A DNA stretch of 64,000 nt from Drechmeria coniospora (Eukaryota; Ascomycota; Sordariomycetes; Hypocreales; Ophiocordycipitaceae): contig NC_054389.1 of assembly GCF_001625195.1 (NCBI RefSeq), positions 11,962,520 through 12,026,519 of the forward strand. The letters are read 5' to 3'. The translations under genes and the position numbers were made by a program. How positions within the stretch are numbered: position 1 is the stretch's first letter; each line of letters begins with the position of its first letter. Below the pieces are notes generated by a model, which saw only the letters and a list, made by a program, of their open reading frames with translations, made no database searches and had not been told where the DNA came from. This document shows, one piece after another, positions 42,774 to 54,400 of this stretch.

Positions 42774-45558
42774 ATGGCGCGCCGCGAGTCTCTCTCCGAG
42801 ATTCGCGCCGCCGACCCTGACCTCGCCCTGACGGGCAACATCATCTCGGCCACCTTCAACATCCCCCACGCCCTGACCTACCACAAGGGGGCTGACTGGG
42901 TGCGCGTGCGGCGAGGCCGAGGCCGTCCCGACCCCGTGGGCTTCGCTCCGCTAACCGACGACCTCTGCAGGACCTCAAACCCCGCCGTGGCCAGTCGGCC
43001 CTCTTCGACTCCTTCGCCTACCTCTCCTCCGACGCGACCCCCTGGAACCACACGGTCGTCGCCTGGACGGGCGAGATCGAACCGCCCGCCGCCGCCTCCG
43101 ACCCGACGTCGTCCTCGGCCTCGACCTCGGCCGCCCGCCCCTCCCTCAACGCCCTCTCGGCGCCCGTCCCCTTCGACGCGAGCACCCGTCTGCCGACGCC
43201 GCCCCTCGTCGACGGCCTCTGGATACCGAAGCAGGACCAGGCTCGTCTCGAGCACCAGCTCTCGCACAGCGAGACGATCCGCACGATCCCCGTCTGGCTC
43301 GCCGACGACGCCGACGCCGACGCCGACGGCGTCCTCCTCGCCGACCAGGGCCGGTGGCGCCGCTTCGCCCAGCACGACCTCTACAACCTCTTCCACTACA
43401 AGCAGCACGAGCCGACCGACGGCCGACGCGAGCGCGTCCAGTGGGCCGACTACTACCGCCTGAACCAACGGTTTGCCGACAAGATCATCGAGGCCTACAA
43501 GCCCGGCGACGTCGTCGTCGTCCACGACTACTACCTCATGCTCCTGCCGAGCATGCTGCGCCAGCGCATCCCGGCCATGTACGTCTCCTTCTTCCTGCAC
43601 GCGCCCTTCCCGAGCAGCGAGTTCCTGCGCTGCCTGCCCCGGCGCAAGGAGGTGCTCGAGGGCGTCCTCGGCGCGAACCTCGTCGGCTTCCAGTCCTACG
43701 GCTACGCCCGCCACTTCCTCAGCTGCTGCACCCGCATCCTCGGCTTCCCCTCCGACGCCCTCGGCATCGACGCCTACGGCGCCCGCATCGAGGTCGCCGT
43801 CTTCCCCATCGGCATCGACGCCGCCAAGGTCGAGTCCTGGGCCGACGCCGACTCCGTCACGGCAAAGCACGACGCCCTCAGGAAGCTCTACGGCGGCAAG
43901 AAGATCATCGTCGGCCGCGACCGGCTCGACAGCGTCCGCGGCGTCGCCCAGAAGCTGCAAGCCTTTGAGCGCTTCCTCGAAGCCTACCCCGAGTGGCGCG
44001 AAAAGGTCGTCCTCATCCAGGTGACGTCGCCGACCACCGTCGACGCCAACGCCGAGCGCGACGACGGCGACGACAAGATCGCGAGCCGCGTCAACGAGCT
44101 CGTCATGAAGATCAACGGCCAGTACGGCAGCCTCGGCTTCTCCCCCGTCCAGCACTACCCCCAGTACCTGAGCCAGGACGAGTACTTTGCCCTGCTCCGC
44201 GCCGCCGACATCGGCCTCATCACCTCGGTCCGCGACGGCATGAACACGACGAGCCTCGAGTACGTCGTCTGCCAGAAGCACGGCCACGGACCCCTCATCC
44301 TCTCCGAGTTCAGCGGCACCGCCGGCAGCCTCCGCGACGCCATCCACATCAACCCCTGGGACCTCGGCGACGTCGCCCGGAAGATCGACGGCGCGTTGAC
44401 CATGTCGGCCGACCGGCGGGCCGCCATGCAGGCGAGCCTCTACCGGCACGTCACCACCCACAACGTGCAGTCGTGGACCGACGGCTTCCTCCGAAAGGTC
44501 CGCAGCGTCCTCGGCGACGCCGCCGCCGCCAACGCGACGCCCCTGCTCGACCGCGCCCTGCTGCTGTCGCGGTACCGGTCGGCCGGCCGGCGGCTGTTCA
44601 TGTTCGACTACGACGGCACCCTGACGCCCATCGTGCGGGAGCCGAGCGCGGCCGTGCCGTCGGAGCGCATCATCCGCTCCCTCAAGATGCTCGCCTCGGA
44701 CGACAGGAATGCCGTCTGGATCATCTCGGGCCGCGACCAGGAGTTTCTCAAGCAGCACCTCGGCCACATCGCCGGCCTTGGCTTCTCGGCCGAGCACGGC
44801 AGCTTCATGAGGAACCCGGGCTCGCAGACGTGGATCAACCTCGCCGAATCCTTCGATATGGGCTGGCAAGCCGAGGTCATGCACGTCTTTCAAAAGTACA
44901 CCGACAGGGTGCCAGGTATGTCGCCCCCCCCCGCGAGGCCGATGCTGGACCGGCGGCGCGTCCTCGGACGAGCCGAGCTGACGCCGTCCTTTGCCTCGTA
45001 GGCTCCTTCATCGAACGGAAACGCTGCGCGCTCACGTGGCACTACCGGCAGGCCGATCCCGAGCAGGGCGTCCACATGTCGCGGCAGTGCCACAAGGAGC
45101 TCGAGTCGGGCGTCGGCACGAAGTGGGAGGTCGAGGTGATGCCGGGCAAGGCCAACATCGAGGTGCGGCCGACCTTTATCAACAAGGGCGAGATCGCGAA
45201 GCGGCTCATCTCCACCTACCACAACCCGCAGGCGACGCCGAAGGAGCGGGAGCCGAGCCCCGGACGGGTCGAGTTCGCCCTCTGCATGGGTGACGACTTC
45301 ACCGACGAGGACATGTTCCGCAGCCTCAACGGCGCCTCCGGACCCGTCCTCGACGCCGACCACGTCTTTTCCGTCACCGTCGGCGCCAGCACCAAGGTGA
45401 CGCTGGCCAAGTGGCATCTCCTCGAGCCCGAAGACGTCATCGACTGCGTCTCCCTCCTCGCCGGCTCCGTCGGCCCCTCGGGTCCGGAGCGGCTCGGCGA
45501 GGTGAACCTCGGCGCGCTGAGCGCGGTGGAGGGACACATTCCCTCGGAGGAAAGGTGA
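42774..45558 (+). CDS. TPS2: Trehalose-6-phosphate phosphatase
   Basis: Three exons, 42774-42899, 42971-44915 and 45002-45558, giving 875 residues. Introns are 71 nt (branch CGCTAACC) and 86 nt. Splices restore KGADW-DLKPRRGQSALF and DRVP-GSFIERKR, both conserved in this family. The N-terminal two thirds is a glycosyltransferase-20 (TPS-like) domain with VVVHDYYLMLLPSMLR, SFFLHAPFPSSE and a RDGMNTTSLEYV block. The C-terminal third is a HAD phosphatase: FDYDGTLTP with nucleophile Asp588 and Asp590, IISGRDQEFL, and GDDFTDEDMF. An intact DxDGT motif marks it as the phosphatase (Tps2 / OrlA) rather than a Tps3/Tsl1 regulator. It removes phosphate from trehalose 6-phosphate in the cytosolic trehalose synthase complex, for stress and spore metabolism. 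Housekeeping gene between two accessory patches. Confidence 0.94.
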
Positions 45559-46823
45559 CCACCATCGACCGTGGATGGATCTGGACGGATATACACGGAT
45601 AGAGACGGAACGGTGACGAATACACATGGCGGCCTTTGCTCTCGCCTGCGCCGCGCGTTGGAGATGGATGGGTCTAGGCAGAGGGGAAAGGTACGAACAC
45701 GGGTGAGGCCATGGCTCGGCATGGGCCATAGCTGCTCGTCGTACGCTACGTAATGAATGAGCAAATTTCTTCACATCAGACCCTGGTGTGACGGCCGAGG
45801 AAGCCGGGGATCCCGGTCCACGTCGGCCGTACATTTCCCCAGGCAACCATGTCGCGACGGCCGATGACCGAGTCGGCGACGGCCGTGTTCGTCATGCGAT
45901 TGGTTCCATTGGGCACAGTCAGCACGCATGCTTGCAGAAGGTGACGTCGGCACGAACGGAGCGGATGGGCCGGAATGTCGGTCGGACCGTCGGCTCGGCG
46001 TATCGTGCGGCTGGCGAATCATCGGCCCTCGTCATGGTGGGGCTCAAGCGCTTTAGACGCTGACGGTGCGGGGTAGCCGAGCGGGTCGTTCCGGCCCGCG
46101 CCGGCTTCAACGGTTTTTTCGCCACCCATTCGATTCTTGCAGCGGCACTTCAACTGCTGGCTGTAAGAACATATCGTACTTGTACCTCGCTACAAAGAGG
46201 CTTGGTGTCTGCTGATCCTTGCCCCTATTGTTTCGCGGTCGTTATTCTTGCGTCCGCGTCGAGGCCTCGCTCTCCAACTGTGGACGCTCGAGAATTAAGT
46301 TTTGGATGCCGTCGGGGGCGTCATCACGTACTGGCTCGTGGACCCGCTGCAAACTGGCATCGTTCATCGATTCCCCTGTCGCGTATGCGGCTGTCAAGGA
46401 CGGGCCGAATGTCCAGGTGACAGGATTGCGGCTGAACGGGCCCGCAAACCAGGGTTGCGCGCCTCAAGCGAGGGGGCCGACGAACAAACGAAGCTTCGAG
46501 CGGCCGCACGGGAGTAGTGCCGTCCCCCCCATGGGCTTGTCCGAATCAGAGTCGGCATAAAGAAAGCAGAGACAATATCGACCTCTCTCTGCCCTGTCTA
46601 ATCTCACCAAGAGGATTGCCCCGGGGCAGCTAGTTGGCCACGGTGCGGTGGAAGCGACGAGGAATTCAATATCGATTGTCTAGATGCTCCGATTCTTGAA
46701 CCCGCCGGCCGAGGATGTGATGCAGTGTATTTACTATATCTTCATGGACAGTTTCCCCATACAGTGGTGCGTGACTATTCATGCCACGCAAGAGAGGGAG
46801 AGGACGATTCTCCGTTTCACCCT
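45559..46823. other. Intergenic region between TPS2 and the cysteine-rich peptide gene
   Basis: 3' flanks of two convergent genes. A plus-strand frame at 46219-46560 (113 codons) lacks any recognisable feature. I see no gene or structured RNA here. Confidence 0.45.
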
Positions 46824-47216
46824 CTAAGCCTTGCATTTGCCCGTGAAGCAATAGCCGCAATCCTCTCTTCCAACACCCCTGGAAGCGTCGAGGCCACCGG
46901 ATCCATCCTTGTTCTTCGCGCAGCATTTTCCATCTCGATTCTTGCTATGGTCTCGGCGTTAGCCAATCTTCCGCCGCATCGTCATGTTCTTGGAGGTTCA
47001 TGCTGCATACCAGTTGTGAAAGGAGTTCTGCGGACCCAGGCGTCTACCGCTGCATTTGTCCTCGTTGGTGCGCTGTCCGGAGCAGCCCTTGCGCGGTTCA
47101 AGGATGTTGTCACGCGGATCTACGGTGAAGCCATCGTCGGGTGTAGGACTGGCGACGCTGACGCTGGCGAGACCAAGGGCGATGGCAGCGATGGCAGATG
47201 TAAACTTCATTTTCAC
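46824..47216 (-). CDS. Small secreted eight-cysteine peptide precursor
   Basis: Two exons, 47216-47011 and 46944-46824, separated by a 66-nt intron (GTATGC donor; branch GGCTAACG; acceptor GACCATAG), giving 108 residues. Without splicing the frame stops four codons after the donor. Splicing converts Trp69 to Cys and opens a second exon with five more cysteines and a stop. Residues 1-22 are a signal peptide (MKMKFTSAIAAIALGLASVS...). A propeptide follows to a dibasic Arg42-Lys43, then a basic mature domain with Cys45, 55, 69, 76, 77, 98, 101 and 106 (C-x9-C-x13-C-x6-CC-x20-C-x2-C-x4-C). The even number and adjacent CC pair suggest four disulfides, cystine-knot-like. An effector or antimicrobial role is inference. 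I know no matching named family. Confidence 0.78.
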
Positions 47217-49236
47217 CAGAGCGGATGTCGAGAGAGGTGCGTGTGCGAGTGACAGAGGAAGGGCGAGAGGCAGTCTTGCCGGCGAGATGCAGTTGCTTTA
47301 TACCTGCTTCAAGCGGAATCGGCCTGTCCTTTGCATCGTGGTAGAGCATCCTTTGCTGACGCACACACCACGAATCACGCCACGTAACCGGCCAAGGGTG
47401 ACACCCAGGTTGCACTCCATCGACGGTCATGGGCAAGTGCTGACGCAAAAGTAACTGCAGCAACGTCGACCGAGTTCTCACGTTGCCGCTGACTTGAATC
47501 ACACCGCCTCACTGTCTCAGTCATGTCGACGGCCGTGAAACTCGAGCATCACGGCCGGCCTCGGTGAAGCAAAATATCTGTCGTACAATCTGAAACATCT
47601 ATACAAACGAGCAAAATCAGCATTGTTCCCTTGACGCAATCGAGAGTGAATATTTGCCGTCACCCATCTCTGCTTGTTTGGCTCTTTCGACAACACGGTT
47701 CGTCTGTGGTTTCTAGAGCATGCCGATGAGAATCAAATGATCGTCAGAAACACCATGTTTCATACCTGTCGCACCGCCGGTATTGATCGCAAAGTAGCGA
47801 CGAAACAGGAGTACCATCGCCTCCGGTACGCCGCACCTTTGCGCAACTATTGGAGGGTTTCATTCCTGGATCAAGGAATACAACTGCCTGTACGAACATA
47901 GTCTGACCACGTCGCGACGACACCCACACCATCCCTGTGGCATGTGCCAGGATTGTTGTTTGACCCTCCACCATCCCCGCGCATGTCAACCCATGTACGG
48001 GGGTGGATTCTGATTTGGCAATGATTGTCGGTCCCGTTAATGGCCGTACTCTTGGTAATCCGGTAGCTTGCAAGAAGTTTATTGTATTATTCCCTCATGA
48101 ACCACACAAGCTCCGGGAAATCAGGAGACGTTGCGTAGCCCGCGCCCGCAGTATGTAAATTCATTGCATCGAGCCATCGCCGTCCACTTTGCATACGTCT
48201 CTCTCGTGTCATCCAAGCAGTATCCATACTGAGCCAAGGTTGGAGTGGTCCGGAGATAATGTGGCACATCACTTGACGTACACGAACCTAGGTTACTTCG
48301 GCGTTTGAATTAGAATACCCAAACCTTGCATTATTTCGGTGGATAGGGGACCATCTGAACCATCCATCACTAGAGGTTGGTCACTCTCTTCAATCGTTTG
48401 GTTTGCTCGACAAGGGGCTGCCTTGTAGAATCATTCCCTGACCGTCGTGGCCAAGTCGGGTGGTCAAGCCTGCCAGCACCACATCGATTTGGAAACTCAT
48501 TGAATGGAAATGTGAGTATTCTTTATATTTCCGGTCCGTTGACGCAGAAACTTCATGGTCAGCCCTTGCATTCATCATGGTTTCCCTGGGACAAGATGCC
48601 TCGGAGCAGCTGATGAAGATGTAGCGCCTGAGCTGCCAAGGAGGCGATGTGCGAACTCCCCCCCCCCCCCCCCCCCCCCTCAACGGTCTTTTTCATCAAT
48701 AATTTTGAGCTCTGGGTACTTTACCAGACTATGGCCGTGCCGAGTCCTTGTTCCGATATGGCCTCATTCGCGTAAGTGGCAGCTGCGGAGGCGCATGGTC
48801 CATGTCAAAGTCAGTTCGAAGTGGATCATATCAGTCAAGTGCCGACGATGATATCATCACATTCCACCACTGATCCGATAATTCGCAAAACACCCCCCCC
48901 AGGCCTCGTTGCCATCGTTGCCATCATTGAGTGCATGTGTGTAGTAGCAAGATGTCTGCAATCTTCAATCGTCTTGAGCATGGCGCCCGTTGTTGCTCCC
49001 TGTCCTCCTCAACGGCTCTCTCGACCTCAGAAATACCTCGCCTAGTTGCAAGGAGTCGCGGAGCAACCCTATTCGCGATTGCGTCGTCTAGTCGTCACAT
49101 CCTTTTCAGACGTATGCCACCCAAGATGTGCAATCGGGCATTCCTGGTCCCGTCATGTATCCGTGTTCTTCCATCCACAGTTGGCTTGGATAAATGGCCT
49201 GCTTCCTCAATTTCATTCTCAACGGCACTCCGGCTC
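47217..49236. other. AT-richer accessory DNA with no intact gene
   Basis: Promoter side of the cysteine-rich peptide gene, then about 1.6 kb of broken frames. A minus-strand frame at 48087-48272 ends in a stop followed by an AATACAATAAAC polyadenylation-like stretch, so it may be the 3' end of a decayed gene. I cannot identify it. A 20-C run lies at 48657-48680. A weak duplication of CAACGG...CTC-type segments is seen at about 49005-49045 and 49200-49250. Confidence 0.35.
47296..47302 (-). promoter_or_regulatory. TATA box of the cysteine-rich peptide gene
   Basis: TATAAAG on the minus strand, 80 bases upstream of the ATG at 47216, an ordinary spacing for a short-leader secreted-protein gene. 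Confidence 0.5.
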
Positions 49237-49700
49237 TCAAAAATGACTTGACTTGTTAGAAAGGCTTGCGCAATAATTCCTTGTCATGTAGACCATCGTT
49301 TCCGATGCACCCCCGTCAACATATGACATGTTTTTCCTGGTCCAATCACTATAACCAAGGTTTCCAATTTGCCTCACTTCAAGAGCAATTATTCTCAGCC
49401 CTGCACTACTATAGTCGCACACCGTCCGAAAATCTTGGTTGTCTCTATTTCTCGCATCATCGTTCCTTTGGTGCCAGGCGTCTTGTTTGCAATACATCTC
49501 TGACAGTGTATCTGGGCCATCACGCCGTCGGGTAGGGGCAGTTGTGAACGCTAGCCGAATGGAATGGAGCTGTTGAAACGGCCAAGGCAGCGGTGACTGC
49601 CGAGGCCGTTTTGATCGCCTCAAGCACCGAGTCATCACAACGTCGAGATGCCAGCGTCAACTCCTGACGAGAACCAATGCTCATCCCATCGTGACAGTGG
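49237..49700 (-). pseudogene. Possible decayed small secreted protein gene
   Basis: One frame reads like a secretion signal followed by a mature start (AVTAALAVSTAPFHSASVHN, then CPYPTA and a stop at about 49520). The next frame, about one base off, continues for some 90 residues with protein-like composition and three more cysteines (MYCKQDAW, RTVCDYSSAG, NYCASLS), ending at 49237. No good intron bridges the two frames, so a frameshift is the simplest reading. Family unknown; the call rests on composition only. Confidence 0.3.
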
Positions 49701-49891
49701 AGTTGCCGGGACTGTCCGAGGGCTGCTGGATGCGAAAGATTCAACAGGAACCGAGGCCTCGTCAGGAATAGGGCGAGTGGGCTGCTGTGACCGCAGGACC
49801 CGTCGTGGCGGTAGCTGGAGGCTCACACTGCCATCTGTAGCACCAAATGGACGTCAACAACATGTGCGTCGCACCAAGGGCGTGGCGGATG

Positions 49892-49993
49892 CCATGGACG
49901 TGCCAGTTACCATATCTGTGCCAGTTGCCATATCTGTACCAGTTGCCATGAACGTGCCAGTTGCCACGGATGTGCTCGATGCCGTGGGACATG
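49892..49993 (+). repeat. Short tandem repeat GTGCCAGTTGCCATATCT
   Basis: Five copies of an 18-base unit with small variants (GTACCAGTTGCCATGAAC, GTGCCAGTTGCCACGGAT). Non-coding on current evidence. Confidence 0.85.
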
Positions 49994-50829
49994 CTAGATG
50001 CCGTGGACATATTCTTTGACATAAAATTCACCTTACGCATAAACGCTTAAAAATAGTGACAGGGCCTGGTGTGATGCCATTCCAAATTAGCATGAGAAAG
50101 AAAAACTTGCTCGCGCAATGACGAGGTATTGATCCATTCCGCGCCATGGTCATGTCGCTCATGCAGTGCCGACTGCGGCTCCTGCGAGGGCGGCTTTCCG
50201 AAAAAGAGACAAGACGCATATGCGAGTACGAGCGTGTGCTCGTCTTGGTGCAACAAGTCTGTGCACCGGTTTTTTAAATTTTGCACATTCTAGAGTTTTG
50301 AATGGCCGGGGTATTGACTCAACGCTATCCATGCTGTTGCATCATTCATGGGTTCGAGAGCGGGCAAGCCTGATTTCAGTACGCAACCAAACAGCTCCAT
50401 GCAGATACCGAAACGGATGGCTCCATGAAGGCCAACATTCGACGGCACGTTGCCGCAGTGTACAGGTTTGCCTCTCTGCGGCTTCGCGAGCCACAAGGTT
50501 TGCAGACGATCAGAGTGAAAGCTTGGCAATCATTCATCCAGCACGACTGACGCATGACATCGGTGAGTTGTCAAATATGTCACGCTTGTATATTGAATCG
50601 ATGCTCGTCGCGCCATCATGCTGTTATCCCACCGCGTTGGCGTCGGCAGAGTTGGCAGCGAACGAGTCGATGATGGCGTCATGTTGCTTCTCGCCGTTGT
50701 CTTTTCGGTCCGAGACGGTTCGACGGTTCGCAAATCGTCCAAGCCTTATTCTAGGCCGGACATAAAAGGTTGACTCTGCCCGCGAGCCATCGAGCCGGGC
50801 AGACCAAAGGCAAATTCACCTCGTCAAGG
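49994..50829. other. Upstream region of the enterotoxin-A-like gene
   Basis: AT-richer DNA with no gene recognised. The last 70 bases hold the TATA-like element and leader of the plus-strand ART gene. Confidence 0.45.
50761..50769 (+). promoter_or_regulatory. TATA-like element of the ART gene
   Basis: CATAAAAGG, about 65 bases upstream of the ATG at 50830. It is the best TATA-like match in the upstream 300 bases. Confidence 0.4.
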
Positions 50830-52911
50830 ATGCTCTGGACCAAAGCCCTACTTCCCCTGCTGCTGGGCATCTGCCATGGCGGCATCGTACCCGAAGACGG
50901 GCTCGTCCGCAGAAACCCTCCGGGTGCCAACGGCGGTTCCTTTGTTTTTCGGGGCGACTTTCGGTCTCCGAGAGAAATCAGGGCCGATGGAGGCTTCCAG
51001 CCCCGTGGCGACGGTTGGCAAAATTCCAACGACGCATACTCGATCAGTCGTCATTACCGCTCAGGCCCCAGCGGCTGCAGTCTCGATGGTTTTTGGGACG
51101 ATGGATTCAACTACCAAACCGCCTTTGTGTCCATGGCTCGCGAGAGGACCACGTCGGAGCTGTACGGAGAATGGTTTTACGAGATCCACGCAACGCCCAA
51201 CATCCTCGACGACGGCTATCCCGAGGGCGAGGTTTTCGCCCTCGGCGGTGCCCACTGGAGGCAGATTCGGAGATACGGACGGATGCGGAACGGCAGAATC
51301 GACGAGGCCGACTTGATGCCGAATCCCGAATACGACAGGGAGCGGTATGAGCGCTCGGCCTGGGCGTCCCGCTGCTACGTCAGCACGGATTTCCCGCCCG
51401 AGTTGGAGGACGGCGAGGGCGAAGACGGCGACGTGGATGCGGCGCTTCACGCGGCGAACGAATGGATGGATAGCGAGGAGATGCACGCCATCCTGGGCAC
51501 GTTCCCGCTGGCGTTCGAGTCGCTGCCGCCAAGACAAGACATCCCGGGACCATCTTCCGGGCACGGGTCTGCCGACGATAGTGGGGAGAGCGAAGGTAAG
51601 CAAAGAGCCGGTCGACGCGGGCGGTGCTGACGAATGGCAACGAAGCCGGGGACGCGATTCGGTACTACATGGACCTGGGCCCCGACCTGCTGGATGCGCT
51701 CTACCCCGAGGGACATCGCTTGGTCCAGGAGATTTTCCAGGGCATCAACCCGGGCGACTGCTCGTTGGGCTTTCTCTCGAAGAGGGCGGGTGCCGGGGCG
51801 AAGCCGACGGGGCGGAACAAGGGTACGCATCCACCTGCTCGGGCATCATCGACGCGGGCGTTGGCGTGCGAGCTGACGATTCGGGCGCAGGGAGAGCCAA
51901 GACGGGCCGCTGCTGCAAGAAGCTGGCCGCGTTTCGAAAGAAGATCCAGACGCTGCCCGGCGTCCTCCCTCGGGAGTGCACGCACTTTGACGAGCTCAAG
52001 CTGGGCGTGCAGCTCGGCGACGGCGCGTACCAAGGGACGTGGGACACGCTCGTGCTCGCCTTTGGCGACGGCGAGGAGCACACGATAGCATCGTCGCCGG
52101 ATCCGGGATTCCACGAGTGGCAGGACATTAAGCTGAACGAGACGTTCGGCACGGGCGCCGTGGCCGTCGACCACATCGGCAAGGTTGAGATCAAGCAGAA
52201 GCGCGACAGCACCTGGGGCGGCGACCTGTGGAAGCTCCAGGGCATCAAGCTCAAGGGGCGGTGCGCCGGTTCGCTCACGGAGCGGGTGCTCGACAAGTTT
52301 GCGTCGGAGAACAAGGAGGCCCGGCACTCGTGGTCGGGCGAGGTCTCGGCCAAGGATTGGAAGACGTCGGTCGAGTGCAGCCACTTCAAGCGGCTCGAGG
52401 TCGACTTTACGCTCAGCAACTCCATCGACGCCGGAACGTGGGACGACCTGTTTGTGCGCTTCGAAAACGAAGGCAAATACAGCGACACCATGGTCGCCGA
52501 GACGCCGTCGAGAGGCACGGCCCACTCGCCCGTCGTCGACCTCAAGAAGGTGTTTGGCGAGGACCCCGTGCCGGTGCGCGACATTCGCTTCTTCGACGTG
52601 CATTCGCACGCGCATGAGACCGGATGGGCGGCCGACTGGTGGAAGACGGCAGGTAAGGTCGCCGTCGGCTTCGCACCCCCCTCCCCTCCGGCTCCTGGTT
52701 CGCTGACGGCAGGCACCCGACAGGCATCATCATCAAGGGGCAGTGCGCGGGCTCCGGCAGGGAAGCCATCTTTGATCGGTACGAGGACGTCTATGAGTGG
52801 TTCGAGCGCGAAAACCACCCGTCGGATTTCAAGCACACGATCCAGATGAGAGACTGGCATTGGATCGACAGCAAGACCGGAAAGGAGGTGAAGGATGCCA
52901 AGGAGTTTTGA
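50830..52911 (+). CDS. Secreted heat-labile-enterotoxin A-like ADP-ribosyltransferase with two C-terminal beta-domains
   Basis: Four exons: 50830-51595, 51646-51822, 51891-52652 and 52724-52911, giving 630 residues. Introns are 50-71 nt, three of three with CTGAC branch points. The ATG at 50830 starts a signal peptide (MLWTKALLPLLLGICHGG). The ART domain (about 36-152) lies wholly in exon 1. It has FVFRGDFRSP with Arg41, AFVSMA with Ser101, and EGEVFALGG with Glu132-x-Glu134, so the Arg-Ser-Glu triad is intact. After a linker there are two related beta-rich units with DELKLGVQLGDG...TWDTLVLAFGDG and RLEVDFTLSN...TWDDLFVRFENEG, each ending near LKGRC / IKGQC. They look PLAT-like or lectin-like; that is inference. 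Family members transfer ADP-ribose from NAD to host proteins and are typical of insect- and nematode-pathogenic Hypocreales. The target here is unknown. Confidence 0.87.
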
Positions 52912-53004
52912 GGGGAGATGTGACGGATGCGGCCCTCGCGTGTGCCGAGCGAGCCATGGGCAGCAGCAGCGGCAGCTTCCTACCAGACACTGCCGGCGTT
53001 TTAG

Positions 53005-53790
53005 AAAAGTGACCGGGACGGCAGTCCGAATACGACGAGCAAGTTTCGACGGTATCCCGAGAAGAAGACGACGGGGAGATGCAAGACCACGTAGGCGTGA
53101 GAAGGACGACCGGGACGGCAGTCCAGGGCAATGCGAGGAGCAAGCTTCGACGGTATCCCGATGCGGCAGCGAAGACGACGAAGGGGAAATAAAAGACCAC
53201 GTAGGCTTGAGAAGGATGGCTGAGGAATCGTAGAATGGTAGTAAACACGGCCGTCACCTAGGCGGGACGACGACGACGGAAGGGGAGAAGCAAGACCACG
53301 TAGTCGTGAGAAGGACGACCAGGACGGCAGTCCAGGGCAATACGACGAGCAAGTTCCGATGGTATCTCGACGCAGCGGCGAAGAAGACGACGGGGAGATG
53401 CAAGACCACGTAGGCGTGAGAAGGATGACGGAGGAATCGTAGAATGGTAGTAAACACGGCCGTCACCCAGGCGGGACGACGGCGGCGGGGAGATGCAAGA
53501 CCACGTAGGTTTGAGAAGGATGACCGAGGAATCGTAGAATGGTGGTAAACACGGCCGTCACCCAGGCGAAATGACGACGATGGGGGGATGCAAGACCATG
53601 TAGGCGTAAGAAGGACGACCAGGACGACAGTCCAGGGCAATACGACGAGCAAGTTCCGATGGTATCCCGACGCAGCGGCGAAGAAGACGGGGAGATGCAA
53701 GACCACGTAGGTGTGAGAAGGTTGACTGAGGAATCGTAGAATGGTAGTAAACACGGCCGTCACCCAGGCGGGACAACGACGACGGACGGG
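53005..53790 (+). repeat. Complex tandem repeat downstream of the ART gene
   Basis: Two submodules alternate. One contains GACGGCAGTCCAGGGCAATA (near 53011, 53107, 53309 and 53617). The other contains AATGGTAGTAAACACGGCCG (near 53231, 53441, 53541 and 53739). Most also share GCAAGACCACGTAGG. Full composite units are about 200-300 bases. The array starts about 100 bases after the ART stop codon. Long minus frames through it are repeat-driven. Confidence 0.9.
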
Positions 53791-54172
53791 TGGATGTGTT
53801 GCCGCAGGACAGCAACCGGTGAAAACTGTTTGTCGTGCCTGGAGGGGGAGACGAAATGGGCGGGCGCAGGGACGGAGGTCCTCCAATACGCTCCGGCTGG
53901 AAGCGTTTCGTCGGCAAGTCTGGAATGCTCATCCGAGCCGGTCGACACGTTGCTCATCGTCCCAAGATTCGTCACAACCGGACAGCGGCACCGATCATTG
54001 GCAGCGACCGTATGACATATGCCACTCTGGCCTCGTGGAGATGCTTGCCAGCATTTTTGCTTCGCCCGCTTCGATGATTCTCCGCGGCGGGTGCAAGAAG
54101 GTCGAAGAACGCACTTGTCGAGATGCACGCATGCCTCTGTCGTGTGGACGAGTCGATTCGATGGCAGACTGA

Positions 54173-54400
54173 CGAATGTGGACGGATGGCTGTGAAGATG
54201 TCGACGGACGGTTGTGAGTATGTCGATGGACGGTTGTGAATATGTCGACGGACGGTCGTGAGTATGTCAACGGACGGTTGTGAAGCTGTCGACGGACGAT
54301 TGTAAATATGTCGACGGATGGTCGTGAAGATGTCAACGGACGGTTGTAATATGTCGACGGACGGTTGTGAAGATGTCGACGGACGATTGTGAATATGCGG
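54173..54400 (+). repeat. 21-base minisatellite ATGTCGACGGACGGTTGTGA
   Basis: About 11 copies with alternating GAAG, GAAT and GAGT joints. Each carries a GTCGAC-like palindrome. On the minus strand it is open as a Pro/Ser/Thr/His repeat, but there is no start or signal, so it is treated as non-coding. Confidence 0.92.

Noticed and set aside
42878..44893. 671-codon minus-strand frame opposite TPS2
   Set aside because: Antisense shadow of TPS2: Val/Asp/Gly/Ala-rich, no motif. The sense strand encodes a fully conserved enzyme.
46060..46140. tRNA-like words (GGTAGCCGAGCGGG and CATTCGATTC)
   Set aside because: The words resemble a D-arm and a T-loop, but no acceptor stem pairs and no anticodon arm forms between them.
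47674..47730. WD40-like peptide GSFDNTVRLW on the plus strand
   Set aside because: Only ten residues match; there are no further blades in any frame nearby, so it is probably chance.
53254..53886. 210-codon minus frame through the composite array
   Set aside because: It is a translation of the tandem repeat. There is no signal, domain or independent start, and units shift frame between copies.
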